A DNA stretch of 64,000 bases from Cladophialophora immunda (Eukaryota > Ascomycota > Eurotiomycetes > Chaetothyriales > Herpotrichiellaceae), in contig NW_015622542.1 of the NCBI RefSeq assembly GCF_000835495.1, forward strand, positions 5,974,485-6,038,484, in the 5' to 3' direction. The translations under genes and the position numbers were made by a program. The notes under the pieces are model-generated. The model ran no database searches. It saw only the letters and a program-made list of their open reading frames with translations, and was not told the origin of the DNA. Below, one piece after another: positions 48,565 to 60,900 of the stretch. Within the stretch, counting starts at the first letter, position 1, and the number at the start of each line of letters is the position of its first letter.

Positions 48565-48976
48565 GCCAGAGAGGTAGATTTGGCCGTCCAACAGACGGCG
48601 TTCATACCCCACGGCGCCTGGAGGCCGGATGCGGAGTTAGGGCGATCTTCGCCTCCAAAACGCAGTCTTGCACCCTCCACTCTTAGAGTCGTCGAGATAG
48701 CTTCACCACCTCTATGATGATCACCAACAGACCTTGTGTATCGAGTGGAGGTAAGTTTGCGTGCCCATATGAAGCGTGTATGGCCAATAAACCACTCAAT
48801 TCCTTGTGCCGGCTATACGTACTGGTTGGTTGCGGGCCGAGGCAGCCCATTGATGCTGCGGAAATGCATTTAAACACGGCCTAGCGAGAACTCTTCGTAT
48901 TATCTCTGAAACGTCCGCATCCGTTTGCTCCCTTTCCACCGCCCGCCCCAAGCTGTTGACCGTCGCAGTTATAATT
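48565..48976. other. intergenic
   Basis: Short spacer between the dioxygenase and the glutathione transferase, both on the plus strand. No element was recognised. Confidence 0.5.
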
Positions 48977-49722
48977 ATGGCAGACCTCCGGCCAACGCTC
49001 CATCATCTGAATGTCAGGTCCTCTGAACTGTCCTCCCTACCGCTGCTCACAGGTTGCAGGACTCGCAATCGCAACGAATCCTATGGCTTCTCGAAGAGCT
49101 CGAGATCCCATACGACCTCAAGCTTCACAAACGTGTCAAGCAAAGAGCTCCTCCTGAACTGAAAGAAACGCATCCCTTGGGAAAGGCACCACAACTGGAG
49201 ACAGGCGATGGGAGAGTGATCGTGGAATCAGCAGTGATTGCGAAATACTTGATTGAGACATACGACAAGACGGGCAAGTTCAAGGGCGATGGCAACAAGA
49301 ACGACTGGATACGCGATGACGAGTTGTGCAATCTTGCTGCCGCCAGCATCGGCCCTCCCATGATTGTGGAAGTCATCATGACTGCGGCGGTCAAGTTGAC
49401 GCCCTTTTTCGTCCGCCCATTGATATCCCTGGTCCACAAACAACTCCACCAGGGCTACTCTGGGCCTGAACTTGACGCCTTCTTCAAGTATCTGGACGAC
49501 CAACTGGGTGACCAAGACTATTTTATGGGCTCCGCGCCTGGGCGGGCGGACTTCATCCTCTCCTTCCCCGTTGACACGTGTACGGCCGCTGGATTCGTCG
49601 AGCTGAAGAAATACCCGAGGGTGGAAAAATGGCACGCTCGGTGCCGTGAGCGACCAGCGTGGAAGAGTAGTCTAGAGAAAGGGAACGGATATGATCTCAG
49701 CTTCAAAAACGTAGGGAGCTAG
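48977..49722 (+). CDS. glutathione S-transferase (Gtt1-like)
   Basis: Exon 1 (48977-49012, 12 codons ending HHLN) and exon 2 (49060-49722) are joined over a 47-base intron with donor GTCAGG, giving 232 residues. The thioredoxin-like N-terminal domain shows SQSQRILWLLEELEIPYDL, the glutathione-binding region HPLGKAPQL and ESAVIAKYL. The helical C-terminal domain has the GSAPGRADFILSFP motif. A hydrophobic stretch at about 120-145 is typical of Gtt1-like enzymes that sit on membranes. Its place beside gentisate dioxygenase raises the idea of a glutathione-dependent maleylpyruvate isomerase, but the sequence looks like a general Gtt1-type transferase. A second acceptor six bases upstream would add a few residues in frame. 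Confidence 0.88.
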
Positions 49723-50651
49723 ATGGCGAGTCGAGGACAGAGCAACCAAATGGCGCCAAATTGGTACTCGTATGTAATTGTGGAAGGCGTTCGACGAGGG
49801 TACAATAGCTCTCCGGAAAGCGAGCGGGAGGACGACAGGGAAGTTCATCGCCGCTCAACTGTTGTCAGTGTCTATTCCCCATAGTGTTATTGCATACTAG
49901 GGTAGCACAAGATTCTGTTCGTAAAATTCCTTAAAAGGTCAGCTTTCAACATGGGAGGCCTCAGGTGCAGGCAACTCAAGTCCGGAATCCCACAGTGAGA
50001 ACACAGTGTTGTTGAAAGTGATGCGTACAGAGTAGGTAGGCAGGTAGGTATGACTGCCAAAAGTTGAGCCGGACATTTGCGAGCCCCCAAAGCCCGTGAG
50101 GGCCCCGGAACAATCGTCATCCGGGGCGTATACTTTGCCTAATCCCGCCTAGAAGCAGCCCATCAGCTCGCTGCGAGCTCGTACTCGGCGGCACCCAAAG
50201 GCTACACTTTGGCGCTACGATCCATCGACACCTCGCTTACAGCCATGTCTTCCACAGAACGCAATCTTCTGCTCCTTCGCGAGCTCCACTGCCCACCCAC
50301 AAGCACGCCTGGGAACTCCCTAACATGGCTTCGCGAATGCAACATTGGTCACTTCGTCGGCGGCATGCGGCGTGGGAGGAGATGTTTCAAGGCCTGGATG
50401 AATGCATCCACGTTTGTGCCCCAAATTCTTGCATTTATCTCGCCTCTAGAGGCGAGGTTAACCAAAGTATGTGCCTATATACCTCGATGCGCTTCGGTTA
50501 CTGATCTCTTGCTTCTCTTTTCCATCTCCCCCCCCCCCCCCCGAATCACACAAATATCTCTTTATTCTTTTTGTCCTTCGATCACTGGGGCGTTCATCTG
50601 ATATCGCTTCTCGGGTGTGGTCTCTGACCACCTGAGGCCGGCAAAAAAACA
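49723..50651. other. intergenic
   Basis: Upstream region of the RTA1-like gene. It contains direct repeats of TAGGTAGG/CAGGTAGG near 50033-50050 and the poly-C run listed separately. A plus-strand frame at 50209-50601 shows no domain. Confidence 0.5.
50528..50542. repeat. 15-base poly-C run
   Basis: Uninterrupted run of 15 C inside a pyrimidine-rich leader, 110 bases upstream of the RTA1-like start codon. Confidence 0.85.
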
Positions 50652-51762
50652 ATGCCTTCCAACGCTACAACACACCACGCCCGTCGCTTCTGCACCGAAA
50701 TCACCCCCGACTGCCCCCTCGAACTCACCACATATGGATACTACCCCAATCTCGGCGTGAACTCGTTCTTCATTGCTCTCTTCGGCCTCTGCATGGTGCT
50801 GCAGTTGGGTCTCGGCACGTGGAGGCGGACATGGACATACTTGATCGTCGTCGCCGTCGGCTGTTTCGGTGAGGCGGTGGGATATATTGGCCGGCTGATC
50901 ATGCATCACAACCCGTGGAGCGGTGCTGGGTTCAAGACGCAAATCTGCTGCCTGGTGCTCGCCCCAAGTTTCCTCGCCGCGGGGATCTATGTCACCTTGA
51001 AGCATTTGGTCATATACTGTGGAGCCGAGAACTCGAGACTGAAGCCTAGACTGTACCCTTGGATCTTCATCGGCTGTGATTTTGGGTCAATCGTGCTCCA
51101 GGCCATCGGGGGTGGCGTGGCAGCCGGGGCAGGCGACCGTGATGCGAATCCCAAACTGTTGGACGCGGGCAATGGGTTGATCGTGGCGGGCATTGCATTC
51201 CAGGTGGCAACCATGGGTGTCTGTGGGCTTCTCATGATCGACTACTACATCCGCTTCCATCGTGCGAAGAAGGCCAAGTCGCAAGCGACGGTGGAGAGCG
51301 AGTACGAGAAAAATCTGTCCTCGCCGAGCGCGTCGCGCAACTTTCGGATTTTCTGCTTTGCCATTGGGCTGGCCTTCACCACCATCTTTATCCGTTGCAT
51401 CTACCGGTACGTCCCTTCGTCCCCTGCCCTGACTGCTGACTTACCGGAGAATGGTATACTGAGTGATTGTTTGATGACACAGTCTACCCGAGATGGCAGG
51501 AGGCTGGGGAGGGCCTCTGATGAGAATCGAGACCGAGTTCCTGATCCTTGATGGAATGTAAGTTTGGCGCCCTAGCCCCCAGGCACCAGGGAATATCAGA
51601 CTGACATGTGCCCATTGCAGGATGGTGGGCATTGCCTGTGTCCTCCTGACCGTCTTTCATCCCGGGTTCTTTTTCGAACCGATGAGGAAATTCAAGAGGG
51701 CGAACTCTAATAATGCAGAGCCCGTGGAGGAGCAGCCCGAGACGGTAGAGAGCAAGTCTTAG
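50652..51762 (+). CDS. RTA1-like lipid-translocating membrane protein
   Basis: Three exons, 50652-51406, 51483-51557 and 51621-51762, in phase, give 323 residues with about seven membrane helices. Family landmarks are YGYYPNLGVNSFF near the start, GCFGEAVGYIGRLIMH, the segment QICCLVLAPSFLAAGIYVTL, DFGSIVLQAIGGG, and FIRCIYRLPEMAGGW across the first intron. The tail is hydrophilic and Glu-rich (EPVEEQPETVESKS). Fungal RTA1/RSB1-like proteins are linked to resistance to toxic lipids and drugs, such as 7-aminocholesterol resistance and sphingoid-base export in yeast. The substrate here is unknown. Confidence 0.92.
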
Positions 51763-52283
51763 GGATTCCCACTTGCCACTTTCCCAGGGTCATGATCTCA
51801 GACGTATATATTTCGACATAGATATAGAATGATAGATTGGACACATGACGTGATGGGATACCGAATTCTTGTGCATCGAGGGCGACCGCAGGCACCGACA
51901 CCAGAGCTTTTCGGCCGCAAAGGATGACGCTTCTCTCCGCATTATCCAGGGGCCTCGGCCTTATATTGATGCCGAGCTTATGGATATGCCTCGCGAAGAA
52001 CTGGGCCATGCGAATCTGATACCATCAGGGGTCCCTCCCTATATAGCGCACGCTGCTGGGCGATGATGAGGCTGGCGCCGTGTCCGCGACTTTCCGAACA
52101 CGAGGCAGAAAAGGCGTGTGGTGCCAAGCTAATACGCCAGCGGATACGAGGCTTCGTTTCGTGCCAAAAGACTAAAGAAGCACCCAAGTCAGCTTCCTTT
52201 CCTTTGCTTCGTCCTCATCGTCTCCCTAGGGTTATGCGACATCATCAATCCAGCCTGCAGCCACCTCGCCGGCAGCCTTCACC
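51763..52283. other. intergenic
   Basis: Between two plus-strand genes. No gene or element was recognised. Confidence 0.5.
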
Positions 52284-53795
52284 ATGCCTTCTCGACGGTC
52301 GCATACCAAATCCCACCACGGGTGTCGGCAGTGCAAGGCGAGGAGAGTCAAGGTCAGTCAGTCTGTTTCCCCGGGGCTCACGTTTCAACGGGCCTTTGCC
52401 TTTTCCCGAGGCTCCATAATTGGTGCAGTAGCGGTGGGAGTGGGAGTTGGTGGGAGCGGCCTTTTCTCGCTTAGTCGTCGCTGAGCCTGCCTCCACAAGA
52501 TTGTTGCTGCTGTCTGTTGGTCCTGACAAAACTGTGCCCAGTGCGATGAGACGAGCCCTCAGTGCCAGCGCTGTGTGAAGCGACAAATCCCCTGTTCGTT
52601 CCTCGAGAATGGCTCCGAAGGGTTTCCGACGCCCCCGGGAAATACGTCCATCCATGACACATCGACTCCCAAGAGCTTGGACCATCAGCATTCAGACCCC
52701 GAGAAGACACGCCATGCCGCACAGTCGACTCCCCAAGCCTCGTCGCCGCTGGCAACAGACAAAGACTCGGCCAATGCTGACAAGCGCTTTGATCTCCTGG
52801 ATCTGGAGCTCATCCAACATTACTCTACCCGGACTTACATGACCATGTCCTCGAGGCTCGCCACCCACGCTGTCTGGCGTGACACGGTCTTTGCAGAGGC
52901 CTTGCGCCATGACTATCTCCTACACGGCTTGATGGCCACTTCGGCCCTGCATAAGGCGACTTTGCTGCTGAAGTCGTCGGATGCGTATGCCGAGTATTCC
53001 AAGGTCGCCCTGGCTCACCAGAATGCTGCCTTGGCTGGATTCATTCCGGCGGTCAGCAAACCCAATCAGGACAACGGCATTGCCTTATTCTCTGTGTCCC
53101 TTCTTCTTACGATATGGGCTTTTGCCTCCAAGAAACTGCCAGAGGGTCTTAACAGGGTGAAGCTGAACTTCGGCACAGGCGAATCATCCCCTGGTATCAC
53201 CCTGCCCATGGACTCGCCGACAGCCGACTTCATCGAAATCATCATGATCCTCAGGGGGATATACGCCGTGATTAGAGAGACTGATACGTGGCTTCAGGGT
53301 GACATCGAAGAGCTGCTGCGCTATCCTCGTACAGAAGATCTACCGCCGCATTCGCCAGAGGTGGAGGAGACCTTCGCCACGCTGCGCAAAGCCCTGGAAG
53401 ATCCTCAACTGTCGTCACTATGGGAGGGCGAAGACCCTCAACGAATGAGGAATCTCTTCCTTGAGCAAATGGAGCAGTTGCGCGACATCTCGAGATGTCG
53501 TTCCGTGGTCGAATGGGATGGCCACATCTTTTCCTGGCTGATCATGGCACCACCGCCCTTCATCCACTGTCTCAAGCAGAGCAACCCCATGGCTCTAGCA
53601 ATATTTGCTCATTGGGCTGCCATGTTCCGATGCATGGACCATCACTGGTGGGCAAATGGCTGGGGCTACAGCTTGGTCGTGGATGTGTCGAGCCTGCTGG
53701 ATATTGTGTGGGCAAGATACTTGGATTGGCCAAGAAGACAAGTCGGTCTCGTGTTTCAAGGCGGTGGAGCTTTCGATGCCCGCCGGATGACCTGA
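52284..53795 (+). CDS. Zn(II)2Cys6 transcription factor, Upc2-like
   Basis: Two exons, 52284-52352 and 52542-53795, with a 189-base intron, give 440 residues. The intron falls just before the third zinc-cluster cysteine: exon 1 ends GCRQCKARRVK and exon 2 starts CDETSPQCQRC. The full cluster is C14-x2-C17-x6-C24-x6-C31-x2-C34-x6-C41, with the SHHGCRQCKARRVKC type of start shared by Upc2-like sterol-response factors. The rest has the usual helical domain of this group, starting LLDLELIQHYSTRTYMTM and including RHDYLLHGLMATSALHKA. Targets are unknown. It follows the RTA1-like gene directly, and regulation of that neighbour is a possibility without direct evidence. Confidence 0.9.
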
Positions 53796-54132
53796 CAACT
53801 GCCTTGCATGCGCTGATTATATAGCTCGCTCGAACGATTCACCAGCTACTAATTTCTAATCCCCATGCTCGAAGAGCGAATGTGGTTGAACTTGAAGGGG
53901 GGACAGTCCGAAATTCGCCCTCTTAGCGATGGCTTACGAGTCGATTGCTCTTGCTGCGAAACCGAGACATGGAGAATTGCACGCAGAAGGAGCACCCTAC
54001 GCCATGGCTCTTTTCCGTCATGAAGGCCATGTCTCCGCTAGGTAGCTCTCGTCTACCTGAACCTTTCAGCTGCCCATTTTTATCCACGGTGCGATCCTAT
54101 TATTACTGTCCGTTTGTTGACAATTTGACACA
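53796..54132. other. intergenic
   Basis: Short spacer between two plus-strand genes; nothing recognised. Confidence 0.5.
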
Positions 54133-55722
54133 ATGCCTGCCTCTTTTCGCCCTCATGCTTCGATCAGCAGCGCCCCGGACAGTCTGCGAAGCCAGCAATT
54201 CCTAATTCCTCCTATGTCCCACAAGAGTGCTGAAGACATTCCTTTCAAACCGGATACATCAGATAATAGCAGCTTGACTATGAAGAGGAGGCGGAATCAT
54301 CGACATGGACGGCACGATAAATCCTGTCGGTATACAAATGCGGGTCACAAGAAGAAGGCCCGCGACTGCAGAAACCAAATATCTGGCATGCGACATCGCT
54401 CACATCGCCTGCGCAAAACCCTCTCTCTTCCATCAGTCCAACCCCGATTTGACCTTGGAACGGTCGAGCTTCTTCAAAACCCCCAGCACAGAGCACGACG
54501 ATGGACAGTTCCTTCGAAAGCCTTATCAACCCGAGGGCTCGCCACTCTTTTGCCAGTCGATGCCACCGCATCTACAGCTGATCCGTCCTCCGCACTAAGA
54601 TTCGATCCAAACCCGAGTCCAGCAATGATAACACTTCGTCGCGCCACCACTACAAGGTCGCGGAAACACATGTCGCTCACATCATTCCCGCCACCCAATT
54701 TCAGGCGGCAGGGTAGCGGGCTACTCTCGACATTTTTGAATACGCTTACTGGATACGACGAAGCCGTCAGCCATGCCGATACAGAGAGAGATCGGACGGG
54801 ACAAGTCACGCAGAAGCCTCGAACAGCATCCACAGTAAGCAAAGAAGATATTCGCCCTTCGACCAGCACCACTGCTCCACCTGTTCAAACCGAAGTCGTC
54901 ACGGTAGAACCACGGCTATCGTATTCCGGACCAAATCAGGCGGCCGAGCCCATCCGCCGCTGCTCGACCCGCTACGTTTCGAACAATGTGGTGTATGAGA
55001 TTATTTGGGATGAGAATTGTTCTTCGAGCAGCTCTGATGGAGAGTTTTCTAATTCCCATGGGCAAGCATCACTCTTACAGAGTCGCGATCTCATTGGGGA
55101 AGAGACCTTGGAACGACGGCTGTCGAAGGCTCTTTCCCAGTCAAGACGGGATTCTCTGCAGCAAGACTGGAGGAACAAGGCAAGCAATGTGCCTAGTAGG
55201 ACGTTGTCTATGCAAAGCGTGTGGACCAACCCCAAAATTCCTCGGCTTTTTCGCGAACCAGCTTCTGCGAGTCTACCTCATTCCAAGTCTTCTAAGTCTG
55301 GCAAGATGTTTCCCCCTTCGTCAACAGACATGGACATAGACGTCGACCTGACGCGAGGAGCCTTTGTACGAGCATCCACTCACGGTGTCGAGTTCTTCCC
55401 TCCACTTCGAAGTCGGGCTAACACAAACGGAAGCGGGAATTTGAAGTCTCCGTGGACCACGGGGTTTGAGGAAATTTGGGGAGCGGTTGAGCGACTAGAT
55501 CCGACTCCATATAATCCGCTTGAAGAAGGCTCGGAAACAGAGGTAGAATGGAGTCGTTGTGGGAGTATGATTAGGATCAGTTCGCACACCAAGCGAAGGA
55601 GTGCGTCTGCTGAAGGTCATCTGCAGAGACACTGGGCGAGGAGTCTCAAGTCTCGTAACAGAAGAGCGAGTGAAAGCAAATATTCGGACGACGAGAGGCT
55701 TCCTCTACTGCAGACGACTTGA
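54133..55722 (+). CDS. unknown, low-complexity protein
   Basis: Single open frame of 529 codons with no recognised domain. The sequence is rich in Ser, Arg, Thr and Pro and looks largely disordered. The N-terminal 100 residues are strongly basic (MKRRRNHRHGRH and further Arg/Lys/His clusters). A short ordered-looking part around 280-300 reads YVSNNVVYEIIWDENCSSSS, and another near 440-460 reads TTGFEEIWGAVERLDPTPYN. The length of the open frame and the serine-rich make-up typical of fungal regulatory proteins favour a real gene. The start could also be the in-frame ATG 28 codons later. Confidence 0.6.
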   Translation: MPASFRPHASISSAPDSLRSQQFLIPPMSHKSAEDIPFKPDTSDNSSLTMKRRRNHRHGRHDKSCRYTNAGHKKKARDCRNQISGMRHRSHRLRKTLSLPSVQPRFDLGTVELLQNPQHRARRWTVPSKALSTRGLATLLPVDATASTADPSSALRFDPNPSPAMITLRRATTTRSRKHMSLTSFPPPNFRRQGSGLLSTFLNTLTGYDEAVSHADTERDRTGQVTQKPRTASTVSKEDIRPSTSTTAPPVQTEVVTVEPRLSYSGPNQAAEPIRRCSTRYVSNNVVYEIIWDENCSSSSSDGEFSNSHGQASLLQSRDLIGEETLERRLSKALSQSRRDSLQQDWRNKASNVPSRTLSMQSVWTNPKIPRLFREPASASLPHSKSSKSGKMFPPSSTDMDIDVDLTRGAFVRASTHGVEFFPPLRSRANTNGSGNLKSPWTTGFEEIWGAVERLDPTPYNPLEEGSETEVEWSRCGSMIRISSHTKRRSASAEGHLQRHWARSLKSRNRRASESKYSDDERLPLLQTT

Positions 55723-57987
55723 CACGATACATGGACGAGTTGCTAGCGGAAACAGGCCAGAAGGGATTGATCTCAGCGGCGCAGTCTCAGAACAGACCTA
55801 TGAGTACGGAATAACACCATATTGTCTCTACCTAGTTGTACAAGCAGAGCGAAGGTTGCCGGGCACGACAGCCGTTGTTACCATAGCGGAAGGTGTTGGG
55901 TGTATCACTGTTCGGGTTCCATCCCTACCCTACCCCAGAATTCAACACTGCTCCCCCCTCCCTTCGACCCGCATTCGGATCACACTCGACGTGGTGACCC
56001 GAGGCCCGAAGCGAGATGGGACAAGGAGGTCAGCACATGTTGATAGAGTTTGTTCGCGCCCACAGGCCAACTAGATTGCAGAACGGTATCGTGCCCAACG
56101 ACGTGAAAGGTCCCTGGTAGGCCCCCTCGACAAGCAAGATCGAACAGAAAGAGAAGGTAATAACTTGATAAGCACGGTTTGGGAGCCGCTGTCGAGCGGA
56201 AACCTCGCCTTGGACCACCTCCCACATGGCTATCTCCCAGTATCTCAAGCCCAGTTGGATTACCCCCTCTAAGGAATCAAGGTAAGACATTCTAACCGTC
56301 GTCGTGGTACCCACCGTCGCAACGGAATAGCACCTCTCTGGTGCACAAGAGCGGAGCTGTTGACAAAAAACAACGGGCAAATACTTGTGTGTCAGAGAAT
56401 TGCCAGAAGGAAAGCATCCCATTCCGAGCCCTAACCCGCCGCAAGCTTTACCCGAAGTTGAGATTGTGCTTTTTCTCATCGGCCAACAAGCCAGCCGCAG
56501 CCGGCCCTCTGCCATTTGGGTTCCGATAGACTGGAGCCTTTCGAACGAACCGAGCCCGATGTGGAATCTGAATACGAAACAATTGCTGCGAGCAACTCTC
56601 CGATGGAAGGTACCGGGGAGAGGGCCACGAGGGCTAGACTTGGACCAGTCGGATGGGACTGCGGTTGCGCAAACGGAGGTGGGATCAGAGGAATAAGGAA
56701 TCATGGCCGTGGTGCCTGGGGGGGGGGGGTGATGACTTGGGTGCGCTCGCGCACAAACGAGTTGCTCGTGATGAAGGCGTTTGGTCGGTCGGCAAAGTGC
56801 GGCGTCGCAAAGTGCGGGCTGAGCAGGAACGAGATGGAAAGGCCCCCTTGGCGACTAGCGACACCAACGAGACAAGACTCAGCGAACTAGGATCTCCCCG
56901 TTGCTAATTGGGCTGCGTCGCAAGCGATCATCAACACCATCGTCCGTACGAGGGTACAAGGTACTGAGGAAACCACCCAAGCACCACCTCTGGCCTGAGT
57001 GCCTTTCCCTTGAGCGTCTATGATCAGTCAGCCGCAATAATTGCGCTCACAATCGACACACGCAGTTACCCAGCTAGGCAGGTATTTGCTCCTCCACTCG
57101 CCTGGTTTCTTTCCGGGACCCGAACATTATCTGCGCAGTTCATGTACAAGTGCTGTATCTCCGGGGTATAAGGACCTAGGCCCCTACGGAACCTGCAGTT
57201 ATGTGCAATCAATTGTGGTTCCTGGCGCGAACAATAATCCCGAGCACGCCCCGAGAAAGTCACATCCAGTGGCTGGGTGGCTACGAATCCCAGTGGTTAA
57301 GGTAGCAAAGGCCTCGGGGGGCCCTGGCGTCGCCTCCTGGGCGTGTGGGCATGTGGGCGTGCTGGGTATGCCTCCCGAGCCTACGAATTCCTTATCCCGT
57401 CATCTAACGTTAAACCCCGGCTACCAAGTAGCCTTGGAGTGCCTGGACTGGCTGTGTTGGCAGCCTCTCAACCTCTAGTGGCCCCAGGGTCTGCCGATAG
57501 GCTCCCTCACTCATCAGTCCGGCTGCTGAGTTGCTGCCACCCACCACTACTGCTGAGTGCTGCTGCTGCCTTTCCCCATCTTCCCAGTCAATCATCTCCA
57601 AACCCTGTCTGAACCACACACCCTTTCTCTCCCTCACTCTTTCACTCTAGTTCTCCCATCCTCCCCGTCTGAACGAGACCCTTCCTCCTCTTTATACAAC
57701 AATTGCCATTTACAAATTTCCCACCGCAATCCGATATAGGTATATGCGCTAACGCCCAATCGGCATTTCGCCGCCTGTTCGAGTCCGCCGTGACCCTCCG
57801 TCCTTCTCACCCCGTCGAGTCTCCGAGGCATTATTTGGTCCTGCCTTCGTCGACCTCGTCCCTCACCTACCTACGTCGTCGAGGATATCTTTATTAGAGA
57901 AAGAGTTGTATCTTCTTGGGCCCGCCCTCCATCAGAGGTTGCTTGGGCTCTAGGCATTAGACATTGGCCTGTCAAGATGATCTGGTC
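55723..57987. other. intergenic, 2.3 kb upstream of Med12
   Basis: No gene was supported. A minus-strand frame of 224 codons (56704-56030) shows no domain. The part next to Med12 (about 57590-57900) is pyrimidine-rich, like many fungal 5' leaders. A poly-G run lies at 56718-56729. Confidence 0.5.
56718..56729. repeat. 12-base poly-G run
   Basis: Uninterrupted run of 12 G in non-coding sequence. Confidence 0.8.
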
Positions 57988-60900
57988 ATGACATCTATCT
58001 CTCCGGCCGAACCGCGGCCTCCCTCACTGCGACGTCCAACTGATTCGAAGCGACCCGCGCTTGGGAGAGCATCCAGTCATGTCTTTTCGCCCATCGACAG
58101 AAAGCCGCCGGCATTGCAAAGAGAGACTGTAGAGACTGGAGAGGACAGGCCAACGAAAAGGCGGAAGATCGAAGCCGAGCCTAACTCGAATCAAGTTGCC
58201 AATAACCACAATATATCGCTTCCTGCCAAAGCTCCCGATTCACATGTCGACACCAAGGCCGTGTACTGGCGATGGGCCAAGCCGTCGGCAATTCGAGCAG
58301 CTGGCGCCGGGTCAAAGAAGAAGCAAGAGGAGGAAAATTCGAGTGAAGACGATGCACCCGAACTCCCACCTCGGCCGTGGACAACCACTAGAGCCGCAAA
58401 AGTTGCAGATAAACCCACGCCGACACATCGATCACGAGTGGACATCCCTGTACCCAATACTCCCGACTCGATACAAGTTCCATCCTCAGCACCTCAATTC
58501 GTTCCCAGGAGACCGGTCGGATTCTTCCCCTGGACCGGGAAGCATCCTGAAGACATCTTAAATGACAACAATGTGAAGAATGGCTATTTTGATAAACCTC
58601 CAAATCCTACTGAAAAGGAACTCAATACCGCGCGGGTCCCGCTTTACAATGCATTCAAACACAAATCGGGCGTGGACAGCTTGTCTACTCTCTTTTCTCT
58701 TGTCTTGAACCAGAAGAGCAAGCATGGCTTGATCAGCTCCGTCTCCACATTCAAGCCACCTCCCCGCGTTACCTTGACCGAAGCGAAACGGAAGTCGTGG
58801 ATAGCGGATCTGGCCAATGCAGATGTACCCTTGAGGCGACTGAGCAGGACCATCCCTCAGGGCATCAAGGGTCAGACACTTTTAGAACAATGCTTGCAAA
58901 GCTCGGTTCCTTTGAGTCGTGCGATATGGTTCGCCAAGTGCGTTTGTGCCAACGAGATTCGCACCTTGAAAAGGAAAGGGACTGCTCCCGCAGTGGCCGT
59001 GGGCGCTGAAAATAAATGGCTTCGCGAATGGACGCTCAACGTCGAACAATTTTTGGAAACATATCTGGAACACGCAAATCCACCTGATTGGAAATCAAAC
59101 ATTCAATACGCATTGCGACTTATTACCCGCCTCTACTTAGAGAACCTCCTGGATCGGGGCCACTACTTGGATTGGATTTTGCGCTCTTTCACTGTCGCGG
59201 ACGTCGGCCACACTCCTTTGTGGCTAATGGTAATCCACATATACAAGCAAGATTTGAGCCACTACCGACGAAGAGGTGCGAGACTCGCCAAAGCACTGAT
59301 TGACAAGTACCGCTCAATAGACAAGCTCCCCGACCAAACGATAACTCCGTTGAGACAGAGGCTGCGTGCCGCAATCCGGGAATTATTGTTCGCACGCCCC
59401 GCCATTTTCCTGATGCCAGACAGGTGGCCCGAGAGCGTGCATGTTGTGCGAACCTGCCTTGACACGACCATTGGACCTGAAGGCCAGATTTTGGAGGAAC
59501 TGAACCGCATCAACGAGAGAGCCATGGGTTTTAACAAGGCGGAATTCTTGTCTGTCCGCGCACCTGACGAGGCTATTATCGAAACTCTCGATGCGGCCAG
59601 GGTCCCATACAATTTCGCTCTGCTGGAAGAAGAACTCGCCGGAACCTGTTCAGACTTCGATCTCCTACTGCGATCGTGTCTTGAATGGTCATGTACACGA
59701 TTTCGACAATCCAATACTCGATTATATCTGGTCACCCGTTTGGTCAATCGCTGGCGACGAGGCGGTCGTGATATTGACACCCCTATACTCAACTTTCTTT
59801 CTGCTTTCCGGGCTGGCAAGACTACCGCTGATACCCAGGCCTTAAGGCACCTGATTGCACAGTTCTCCAGATCTGATTGCTTTCCGGTAAGCAAATACCT
59901 GCAATGGCTCATGGTGAGAGGTCTTCCAGAGAAGGGAACTGTACGCATCGACACAGGTCCTATCTTCGGGCGAACAGCGGGAGTTGAACCCCCGAGGCAG
60001 CCCGAGTCTGTTCAATTTCTACTCGATCTGTCGTTGCATCGAGCAGAAGATCACGTCATCAACTTGCGGAATTCGGTTCTCGAACGTGCGGGTTTCGATC
60101 CCAATTCGGAAGAGGCCATTTTTGAACAGTGTGTTCGTTTCCTTGAGCAAAAATTGGCGGACTCCAGTTTTATCACCAAGCCTGAGCCACCAACTCTAGC
60201 CGAGCCTTCTTTTGCATCATTGCCATGGACGCTTCGAACTAGAATATCTATGTGGCTACGATCAAGAGCTCTCGAAGCCGCCAAATTGGCACAAAGCACT
60301 CCTATGCTACCTGGGTCCAAGATTTTGAATGAAGAACAGTTTTTTGTGATCCGTCACGTTCTGGAGTGCATGGAAGATGCGGCTGTTCTTGCGGATGTGG
60401 TCGGCATTCTTTCAGTATCACAAAGAGATGATCTCGTGGCATCTCTCGTCGCCACCACTCATTTCCACGCTACTTCCTTTTCTGCGATTGGGGCCCTCGA
60501 AGTCCTGCAAAAGAGGATGTGTCAGGTATACATGAATTGGCGACCCACTAAGCCGACGATGCCGCTACTTACTTCGACTCTGCTTGACCTGTGTACTGCT
60601 TTTCCTGTCAAGGCACCGGCAATCAGGTTATTGCAACAAGACCTCGTTCGAGGAGATCGCGGGCGTGCAGTTGCAGCTTGCTCACCGTATAGTGACGGCA
60701 TCGCCGAGTCACTGCAACAGGCGGGTGCTACATTCGTGGAAGATTTTGAAGCCATCCTGCAGTCGGAAACCAACATGAATGAGCAAACCATGAACGGACT
60801 CTTCTCGGTTTTGGTGGATCGCATCGAAAAACAACAGAAATTCGGAGACGACGCGCACACATTACACTCATTCTGCCAACTTCTCAGCCGGCTCCGATTG

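Noticed and set aside
56030..56704. 224-codon minus-strand frame upstream of Med12
   Set aside because: No domain, random-looking composition, and in the expected leader/promoter region.
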